From: Glutinoglossum americanum
Taxonomy: Eukaryota; Ascomycota; Geoglossomycetes; Geoglossales; Geoglossaceae
Reading direction: 5' to 3'
Length of the DNA: 64,000 nucleotides
Assembly: GCA_020080175.1 (NCBI GenBank)
Contig: JAGHQL010000032.1
Coordinates: 1 to 64,000, forward strand
The notes beneath the pieces were generated by a model. The model saw nothing but the letters and a program-made list of their open reading frames with translations. It ran no database searches and was not told the DNA's origin. Positions within the stretch are counted from its first letter, which is position 1. Every line of letters begins with the position of its first letter. Both the position numbers and the translations under genes were made by a program. Below, in pieces: positions 56,152 through 64,000 of this stretch.

Positions 56152-58019
56152 CTATTTTCTCCCCTTCTCCCTCGCAATCTCATCTCCCATCTCCCTCTTG
56201 ATTCTTGTGATAGTCCCCACACCGCCATAGACGAGTGAAGTAAGTATCATGGCCACATTAGCGCCTGCATTCAGAATCTCAAGCGCTTGTTTCCCGTTTG
56301 TGATACCCCCGGTTGCAAAGATGACTTTTGGTTCCCTCGGCGAGATATCCATCTCGCGGGCGCCGGCTAGAGGGGTGCTTTTGGGTTCTGCGTTTGATAC
56401 TAGCTCAGGTATGGAGCCTTCATGCTTCTCTTTTGCAGTGAGGTTTGTACTCAGGTGTCCTGTTTCTGGATCCTTGGCCGCTAGTTTCCCTAAAAAAATT
56501 TTTTTTGGATTTTCGTCTAAAGCCAGTCCTCCTACAGGAGTCGTAGATACCGGGGGACCTTTCTCGGAACTGAGAGTTTTCCTACCGTCCTTTCGCGGGC
56601 CATCATCTAGGAACTTCCGGTAGAGCTTCACCAACGATAAAGTCCTTTCAAACAACTGCGGACCCGAATACCCACCTTGCTCAGAAAGGAGAATAGCCTC
56701 GTCATGCGGTAGCAAAAATCCCTTTGGCAGGGGATCCGGCCGTCGGTTAGTCGTATTTCCAACAATAACCCCGTCAACTCCCGACTCTAACACTGCATCA
56801 CAAATGCCTCTGATCTGTTCTTCCGCATCTTCATCTGGACTAACCTTTACCATGATCCTCGGCTTTATATTTCTAGGAACTTTCGCTGCAGCGTCCACCA
56901 CTCCCTTCAGAATTCCTGTCAATGGTTCCACCTGCTGGAGAGTTCGCAGACCAGGTGTGTTCGGACTCGAAACATTCACCACGATGATATCCGCATACTT
57001 GCCTAGCCGCTGTACACAGTACAAATAATCCTGCTTAACCGCTTCGATGTCCTTCTCTGGTGTCCATTTGTTCTTTACTATCTGGACTGCCATCAGCCGT
57101 CCTGGCATTAGGCTACCTGGTGGTACTCCTGCCTCACCATTCAAAACTCTCCACTCCGCCTCATCATCGGCACCAAAGCCCATTGCATAAGCAAATCGCC
57201 GAACGCGCTCACGCAGCCGCATAGCAGTAAAATCTGCCCCTTCAGAATTGAAGCCATAGCGGTTGATAAGCGCGTTCTGAGAGGGGAGGCGAAAGACTCG
57301 AGGTCTAGGTTTACCATCCTGGGGGAGAGGTGTACTGCCGCCGACTTCAATAATAGCAGGTCCTAAAGCTAAAAGGGGTGTGGGGATTTGTGCGTGTTTG
57401 TCAATGCCAGCGGATATGGCGATGGGATTTACAAGTTTCTGACCAAAGACCTAGATGGAGATATCAGATCAGCTTAAGACATGATAGCGTTTGGCAGCCA
57501 TCAATGCGTAGAAGCTGCCTCAATGGAACTACCACAACTTACTTCAACCTCCAAGGTCCCGCCGTCCACATCCACCCTCTCTCGGGGGTTTAAGCCCAGC
57601 TCCCACAATGCTTTCAGGGCCTTCGTACCGAATTCGTGTGCCTCCTCCGCATCGCGACACCACCACCTCAGTATCGGGACAACCAGCCACTGGTGCACGC
57701 CGGCCCGGGTATCCGTCACATAGTAATAGCCTAGGCCTAGCAACAACGCTAAGGGTGCGCCGTACAGAAAATTCTTCACCCGCGAAGTAAGCAATCGCAA
57801 CATAGGCACTGGTAGAGTGCTCGTGGAAATATTTGATGTGAATTGGTGGCGATCGTGGGTAAAGGGATTCGATATAGTTGGTGGCTTGCGAGAGTTACAA
57901 CGTGGTCGTAGGTGGTTAGGACGCCATTGTGAAAGCGACGAAAGCGAACGTAAACCTTGGGTTGCCTCGAGCGGCCTCAGGCATCGCCGCAAAGCTAGTA
58001 GGGGCATTTGGCAGCCCAT
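56152..58019 (-). CDS. pyrE: Dihydroorotate dehydrogenase, mitochondrial (class 2)
   Basis: Two exons, 58019-57543 and 57450-56152, give 591 aa. The enzyme oxidises dihydroorotate to orotate with ubiquinone as acceptor at the inner mitochondrial membrane, the fourth step of pyrimidine synthesis. The N-terminus is a basic, Arg/Ser-rich presequence. A membrane segment FLYGAPLALLLGLGYYY anchors it. The barrel has NPIAISAGIDKHAQ, EVGGSTPLPQDGKPRPR, NRYGFNSEG, VNVSSPNTPGLR with the catalytic Ser region, IMVKVSPDEDAEE, GVIVGNTTNRR and IFATGGITNGKQALE. A charged insert of about 90 residues between SLVKLYRKFLD and PKVIFATGG is longer than in the human enzyme; Aspergillus proteins, as I recall, have a similar one. 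ATG 58007 is an alternative start. Confidence 0.95.
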
Positions 58020-58731
58020 CACTCTTGTGGTCACTGTTATTTGTTCATCCGCATAGCGAAGTAGGACTATTGTGGGGCTGTGCTTAGTCACGCACTCTCT
58101 CCCGAAAACATTGAGCCGTCCCACCAATGTGTCCACTCTAGAATACCTGTACCTTCGACCCTCTGTAGTTCTTCTGTCTCACTTGGGTCAGCGGCGTCGG
58201 TACCTGTACGGCTAGAAATAGATCGGAATTCTTTTGGATGTAGTATAGAGTTTAAGTTGGTTTCTTAACTCTTTACTCTCTCTACCAAGTCCCTCCTTCT
58301 AGTTAACCAGATCTTATGGTTTTTACAAGTCTATGCCGCGCCCCGTCCCTGAGTGGGCGAAAACCAGTCATTGCGAAGTTGGCGACCTTAAGCCAATGTC
58401 ATGCCTGGAGCCCGAGCCCGCCTGTCTATTGTAATTTGACTCCGAACCATGAAACTCAAAACCCTTGTCCCCAATCTCCAAAAGACATGCGCCCAAAAGA
58501 GAGTCTAAAACTTTTGGTAAGAGTCGTATAACAAGAAAGCTGTCCAGCAGACAAAGGAGAAGTTTTTTTTTTTTCCTTTTCTGGAAAAATTTTTTTAAGG
58601 AAGAGAAGGCTTCTCCCAGCCATGGGCAGCCCCTAAGTCCACAACCGGGCCAGATAATCTTCCCATGCACACGGCATCGGCAACACCCCAAAATCCCTAG
58701 GGGGGAGGGCAATAGAGAGCCGAACTGCTGG
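58020..58731. other. Intergenic DHODH / C2H2 factor
   Basis: About 700 bp between tandem minus-strand genes. It contains the DHODH promoter and the 3' UTR of the zinc-finger gene, with T- and A-runs near 58565-58600. No other feature was recognised. Confidence 0.5.
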
Positions 58732-60357
58732 CTAATAGAGATTGTTGAATATGCCATGGTGGCCATCTGCCGTTGATTCGAAAGACCCATTTTCCAGCGG
58801 TTCGCTCTTTATCGGAGCCTGCCCATGGCTCATATTCGATTGAAGCATCGGGTTCATGAGAGTATCGTGGGACTCTGTTTGGAATAAGTTAGGCCAGTCC
58901 ATATCGCTTGTTTGGGTTTGAGATCCATTGAAATAAGAGCTTTCTCCGCGGCTAGAATCATGAGACATGTGGCCGAGAGGATCGTGAGCCCTCGGATCAC
59001 CACTGTAGTGTGGGCCATGCCCAGAACCGTGGGAATGATAGCCAAATCCGTTGGAGTAGCCGTTTTGACCCGCTCCACTTGCAGGAAACGCCGCAATGGA
59101 GGGATCCACCGTTGACGACATAGCAGCCACTATGCGCCCATGCTCTGCAATGTCCATGCCTCGTCTATGCGATCCCGAAGGGCCTGGGCCGGTGAGACTC
59201 CTGCTGTCCCTGTCCCCATCGTCGCTACTTGACCTCTTGGCAATCTTCCCCCTGGACACAGCATCTGAATCAGGCCTCTGCTCATTTGTATACCTGGGTG
59301 GGCTAGGCGTCATTACATTTCTCGAGGAGCCATTTCGCAAAATCTTCGAATCGCCAATAGAACTCCTGTCTGACCCTGGAGTAGTTACTTTGTGAGATCC
59401 AGGATGTTGCCTCTTGTGATGTGCATGGGACTGAGAGAGATGGCTTGCACCAGTCGGGTTACCTCGACGCAGAGAACATTTTTGAAAGTGGCGCTTAAGA
59501 ATGTCACTTCGTGAAAAAGTATCTTTGCAAAGCACGCACATGTAAGGACGGTCACCAGTGTCTTCCTAATGTTAGCAGAAACACATGCCATTAGGATAGG
59601 GAGGGAGGGAGGGGGGAGTAGGGGGGGGTTTGAACTCACGCCTTAAGAGATGTCTCTTCAAATGTTTGGCGTGAAGGTAAGACTTGTTACAGTGAGGACA
59701 AGGGAACTTGCCATCTGCATCCTTCGCGGGGATCGAAGTATTCTTAGATCCTCCGGCGCCGGTTACCGCAGCTGCCCGACCAGGTGCGCTCGGCAGGATG
59801 CCCCGCCTTCCCTGCGATCCAACTACATGCGTCGGTTGTGCTTCTTGATTAGGAACCACGGGGGGCTGGGAGAGAACTTGCGAGGGGCCGTACTGGGAAC
59901 GCGTGGGATGCGACATTTGGTTGAAGCCGCCCAAAGGCATGGGGCGCAGTGGCACTTGTGGTCGGCCAAGGGCCGGAGCAGGCGCAATAGCCTGGGGATG
60001 AGATTGCGCAACTGACACCGGAGACACCAGTGATGCTGGGCTCGAGTAAGGCTGCGGCGATTGTAGGTACGGCGAAGCCTGCTGAGCCATATGCGAAAAT
60101 GATCCATTGCCACCAGCAGATATTGGTGTATGAGGTGTGTTTGGCGTCCGCGGAGTGTGGGGCGCACTCACGGACTGTCCATATATCTGATGCGACAATC
60201 CTATAGGTATTTGTTGAGACTGTAGTGGCGGCAAGATATGCGGAGAGCCACGAGTCTGCTGTTGTGCCAGTTGCTGCATTGAAAGAACGGACATTGGTGT
60301 GAGCGGCTGGGATGTAGCTGCCACCAGGGGCGATATTGGGTGGAACTGATGATCCAT
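58732..60357 (-). CDS. C2H2-type zinc-finger transcription factor
   Basis: Two exons, 60357-59640 and 59561-58732, give 515 aa. The first 225 residues are rich in Pro, Gln and Ser, with HTPRTPNTPHTP-like TP repeats. Finger 1, CPHCNKSYLHAKHLKRHLLRH, spans the intron; one base of the second His codon lies in exon 1. The linker is TGDRPYM. Finger 2 is C-x2-C-x12-H-x3-C (CVLCKDTFSRSDILKRH then FQKC), so its last ligand is Cys. CSLRRGNPTGASHLSQ follows and is characteristic of an ascomycete family that I recognise but cannot name. The C-terminus is Ser/Gly/His-rich and ends with an acidic, aromatic stretch (SDMDWPNLFQTESHD) that could activate transcription. The acceptor is GGAAG at 59562, the only one that restores the H-TGDRP linker. 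Confidence 0.88.
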
Positions 60358-62745
60358 AGGCGCCGTATGGGCCCACAAGGTCAAGATGGGAGGAGGTTTG
60401 ATAATCTCATCCGCGAAGTATATTCGAGTCACCGTGGAGGCGACGGTTAGCAAACTAGATAATCAAAGATCGACAATTCATCCGCTAAGGAGCTGACGCA
60501 ATGCAGCGTGGAAGGTACCGACACGGCCTTATCGAGAGATCCACCAAGAGCCGCGAGGTGGACTGTAATGTGTGTTGCCCAACTCAATGAAGTATGGAAG
60601 AGACTGGGGATGGGGAATTGAGCAAATAGAGCTTCCAGGCTGCATGCGCGAATTTTACTTTTTGCCTGTAAAGGCACGAGCAGGGCTATAAAGAGTAAAA
60701 AACCCTTAAAATAAAGTATACTCCCTTCGTCTTTCGCCGTGGAAGGTGAGTGGATGACAGAGAGACTTGCAGACGGACGGATGGACAATGGACAACGGTG
60801 GTCGCAGAGGAAAAAGAGCCGAACGACGGTGTAGAGAGAAAAGTAAGCCCTGGGGCGGAGAAGACGGGGCCTTTCATGTGAGAAAATGGGTGAGAAAGGG
60901 CCCGAAGTCGCCGCCAGCTAGACTCCGACTTCCCTTTCCGTCGCCGTTGGTGCTCCCAGCGGATTCTGCAATCGCGCCTCCCAAGACTTTTTCCAGCAGC
61001 CGAACACCAGGATAAGAGAAACAGGCGACGATGACGAATTGGCCCGGCAATTGCCGCCCGCTTAGGACTAGAGAACCGGTGGCGCGGTGGGTGATCGAGG
61101 AAGAATTTGGTCAAACCGTAGCGCATTGAAGGGCATTGAGGAGTGTGATTAGTACCACCGCGTCTAGAACAATTCACCCTCGACAATTCAGTGTGGCACG
61201 GGGCATAGAGGCACACTAGTGGAGTACATACAGATCGATAGGACGTCTTGCTATCCAAGAGTTTGAGTTTCAACAAATCTCGATAATCTAAACCCTGTGC
61301 GTCGCCGGGACCACATCCCGATCTATGAGTCGTTGTCCAACACAGAAACCATAGCCAGAAATGCCCTTATTCGAGCAACTCTTCTGCTCAGAGCTGCTTT
61401 ACGTACGTAAGGCAGTATGTATCTTCAGCTGGTATGTGCCCATGGCGCCATGAGTGTTGTGAGAGCCTGCCACCGCTTGGGAATTCAACCGATTCCCATG
61501 GTCAGCTCAGCCAGCTTAGCCGGGCCGATTTTGGTTTTTCCCTAATCTGGCCTGAATACGCTGAGGTGATAGGGTGGGTGGTTCGGAATGCTTCAGCAGT
61601 TGGCGACGTTTTCAGATAGATGTAATCTCTGAGATGTCCAATACTGTCGCAGCGGTCGCCCACACTTTCTCTGACTCGAGCAACAACGACCTTCCGGCAT
61701 CATCGTCGTGCATCAAGCATCAGCATCCATCTCACCACACACGCATTCCGGAAGTTCTTCCGCCTTGCTGGGCGACAGGAAATGTATTACCTAAGACGAT
61801 AAAGTCTCGGCAGCTGATCTCGATGAAGCAATCTGATTCATTGATTGGTAGGTATTGTCCATAATTCATCCTCCTTCTATTTCGCCATCAGAGTTTCAAA
61901 GTTATTGCATATAGCGGCATTCAGAAGAATTACCGCATCGACCCCAGCTGCTCTGCCCGCATCAAACTGGCTAGTGGCATGTTTTGCAGGGCAACGCTCC
62001 AGCAAATCTCCGCCGCCCACGCCGCGAAGGCTTCACACTGTATTACTTCCCTTCCGATAGATCACAATACTACTGCTTTACTAACTATGAGCATGGAAAC
62101 TGCTGTATTTGCGACCAATAGATCCCAAAGCGGGATGCATTTACATGTCACTGAATTGCTTGAGGATTAGATGGTTTTCAGCCATACCATATCGCGCTGT
62201 ACCGGCATACACATGCACTTTCGTTGACAGCCTGCCTATAAGGGCTTGAAAAAATTTACCTCAGCCGATAGCGTCTAAAGGACGCCATAGCGTGGTAGCA
62301 GTCTCAAAACAACAAGTCAAAATCCTCCTGCAGGGTCCAACTTTGTAGATCTCCCGTCTTGCGTGGGGGCGCCCCGCCAGGCTACTTCCACGCGCTCCTC
62401 CTCACCGATGATTGGATTGAGCCTATTAGCAGAGGTTCTAATAGTGAGGATCTAGATCCGTTGATCCGATCGCCCCCAAAATGCTCCGAGATGGACCTAT
62501 TTTTCTTTAGGCAGTTGTTGAACACCTACGGAATTGCATGTCCACGTCGTTTTATGTGGAAAGAACATGCCCACCCAAAATTGCCCAAATTTGACGATGT
62601 GGGGTAGAATATTAAGTTCAGCCCAACACGAGTGCCCCTCTCACCAAACCCATACCATCACCACACTATTCAAGCCCATCGAAAAGTCAGCACCACAAAG
62701 CGTTCCAACTTGCAAAGTAGACAAGATCTAGAACAAATTACGAAT
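60358..62745. other. 2.4-kb interval upstream of the C2H2 factor and ACBP
   Basis: The divergent interval contains the promoters and leaders of both genes. Frames of 60-190 aa lack motifs. No repeats or RNA genes were recognised. Confidence 0.55.
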
Positions 62746-63210
62746 ATGTCGGAATTCCCCCAGTCCGAAGAATTTCAGAATGCGATTATCGACAGCCGAA
62801 AGCTGAAGTCCAAGCCCGGCCAAGATGAATTACTTGAGGTGCGTCATTCACAACCCAACATTTGCTTACCTCCAAAATTACTTTTCTTGCTTAGCTGATC
62901 GATCTGGATAGTTATATGGGCTCTTCAAGCAAGGCACCCAAGACCCGCCCATCGAGAAATCCGATACTCCTGGGACGTTCGACTTCAAGGTATTACCCCA
63001 TCCTTCTTTTCTCCTGTAGACTTTCTGCTGATAGTTGAACCTCACCCTCTGAAGGGCAAAGCCAAGAAGCGCGCGTGGCAAGCGCTTGTCGATGAAGGAG
63101 TGACCCCTCAGGAAGCACAGTCACGTTATGTGGCGCTAGTGGAGAAGCTGAAGGAGGCCTACGGGTATGATGCGGATAAAGAACCGGAAGTCGTTGGTGG
63201 TGGATCATAG
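62746..63210 (+). CDS. acb1: Acyl-CoA-binding protein
   Basis: Three exons, 62746-62838, 62912-62989 and 63055-63210, give 108 aa. ACBP carries long-chain acyl-CoA in the cytosol and buffers its pool for lipid synthesis, desaturation and peroxisomal use. The four-helix fold is seen as EEFQNAIIDSRKLKSKPGQDELLE, then LYGLFKQGT with the ligand-binding Tyr, FDFKGKAKKRAWQALV with the conserved Lys and Trp, and EAQSRYVALVEKLKEAYG, each piece shown in part. The short Glu/Ser N-terminal extension and the tail DADKEPEVVGGGS are typical of fungal forms. The acceptor for exon 2 is GATAG at 62911, because only this gives LYGLF. It is followed 432 bp later by CDC73. Confidence 0.95.
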
Positions 63211-63642
63211 ACTAGAAAGCTCTGTTACTGATAAACTCGGGTGGAGGAGACTTACTTTCGGACTTCTTCCCTCTCTGGTGGAATAAGACAATCGAAGAGA
63301 TGCTTCCTCTTGTTATTGAAATACGAAAGATACACGCGTATCGTTAAATCAATACAGTGTCCGCTATAGCATGCTCATGGAGGAGGAGTAGCATGTCTCA
63401 CATGGCGGCAATACTCCCAAGATCCCTTGTCGATATTGGATATCGATCAAGAACCTCCTTTGTCAGTGTTTTCACATCTAGAACATTGGACAGATTTGTA
63501 CGCGCTCTTGATTGGTCGCACGTGCAACACCAGTAACTTGAATTGAATTGGGCTTAGCTCCACATCAACAAATGAGGCTCCGCCGTGAACTCCATCCTCG
63601 AGCCCTTAAACATTTTGTATGCACTTTTATTTTGAAAGGATC
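63211..63642. other. Intergenic ACBP-CDC73
   Basis: 432 bp between tandem plus-strand genes, holding the ACBP 3' UTR and CDC73 promoter. Nothing else was recognised. Confidence 0.5.
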
Positions 63643-64000
63643 ATGGCACCTACAGACTTGCTCCTATCCGATCCGCTGAATCATTTGAGGGACTCCATTG
63701 CCAACAACAACCCTCCAATACCCACTTCATCTGCCGAATCTACCTCATCTGATGCCGACTTAAGTCTGGCCGTCGCAACCCATTTATTCTTCCCTACACC
63801 ATCACCTCAATCATTCTCATTAGACACCCCAACGCGATTCGCTTCTTCTAACAAACCTGTTGATCTCCGAAGTATCTACTTCGCCTGGCTGAAGAAAGAT
63901 GTCGCAATCCCTGACTATATCGCCTCGGCACAGCGCCTCAGCGACGAGCTCTCAGCGGCTGGAAAGGGTGGGAAGGTACAAAATTTGGTCTTCGTTGAGA
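63643..64000 (+). CDS. cdc73: CDC73/parafibromin, Paf1 complex subunit (5' part only)
   Basis: The frame is open from ATG 63643 to the window end, giving the first 119 codons. CDC73 is a subunit of the Paf1 complex, which travels with RNA polymerase II and supports elongation and histone marks. The visible part carries the conserved N-terminal block: DPLNHLRDSI, then ATHLFFP, TRFASSNKPVDLRSIYFAW, KKDVAIPDYIASAQRL and KVQNLVFVE. These match the fungal Cdc73 N-terminal domain in order and spacing. No intron is needed within the visible segment. The gene is cut by the window edge and the C-terminal Ras-like domain is not seen. Confidence 0.92.
   Translation, partial: MAPTDLLLSDPLNHLRDSIANNNPPIPTSSAESTSSDADLSLAVATHLFFPTPSPQSFSLDTPTRFASSNKPVDLRSIYFAWLKKDVAIPDYIASAQRLSDELSAAGKGGKVQNLVFVE

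Noticed and set aside
56490-56510. Frameshift in DHODH at the A7/T8 homopolymer
   Set aside because: The frame stays open through it and both sides match the family, so no error or frameshift is needed.

Overview
The window looks like nuclear DNA of a filamentous ascomycete (Pezizomycotina). The evidence is the gene content (a CreA-type repressor, an FlbA-type RGS protein, the fungal 29.9 kDa complex I subunit, a fused delta-9 desaturase/cytochrome b5). Introns are also typical: most are 49-98 nt, with GT..AG ends and a CTAAC/CTAAT branch motif shortly before the acceptor. Genes are intron-rich and spacing is wide, but the genus cannot be fixed from sequence alone. I rebuilt exon structures by hand; every complete spliced model below closes in frame, and most rest on homologues recalled from memory rather than on a search.

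Layout. 1-12.4 kb: the intronless carbon catabolite repressor creA (minus strand) in very low-complexity flanks, followed by a gene-free stretch of about 9.4 kb. 12.4-21.6 kb: ole1 desaturase (+), CCR4-NOT subunit NOT2 (-), mitochondrial ribosomal protein MRPL4 (+) and Rab GDI (+). 21.6-26.1 kb: mostly empty, with one small conserved gene of unknown function. 26.1-35.2 kb: four genes in a row on the minus strand (a Cue1-like CUE protein, condensin SMC2, a CHIP-like U-box ligase, GINS PSF2), with tandem repeats between SMC2 and CHIP. 35.4-43.1 kb: ALG10 (+, head to head with PSF2), a hotdog thioesterase (-) and flbA (-). 43.1-48.6 kb: a second gene desert. 48.6-55.8 kb: ORC4 with six AT-hooks (-), a tRNA-Ile gene with an unusual insert (+), an ER thioredoxin/PDI-like membrane protein (-) and the NDUFA5-type complex I subunit (+). 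56.1-64 kb: mitochondrial dihydroorotate dehydrogenase (-), a C2H2 transcription factor (-), acyl-CoA-binding protein (+) and the 5' part of CDC73 (+, cut by the window edge).

The genes are mostly housekeeping: chromosome replication and condensation (SMC2, PSF2, ORC4), protein quality control and ER function (Cue1, CHIP, PDI-like, ALG10), fatty acyl metabolism (ole1, thioesterase, ACBP), mitochondria (MRPL4, NDUFA5, DHODH), transcription and mRNA turnover (NOT2, CDC73, creA, C2H2 factor) and G-protein signalling (flbA). I see no operon-like system, no CRISPR array and no transposon that I can support.

The most unusual object is the tRNA-Ile(AAU) gene at 51818-51942. Its cloverleaf, A box, B box and T-run terminator all look intact. 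A 51-nt insert interrupts the anticodon arm on the 5' side of the anticodon instead of at the universal eukaryotic 37/38 site. The insert has GT..AG ends, a CTAAT motif and the same length as the mRNA introns of this genome. It may be a spliceosomal-type intron inside a Pol III gene.
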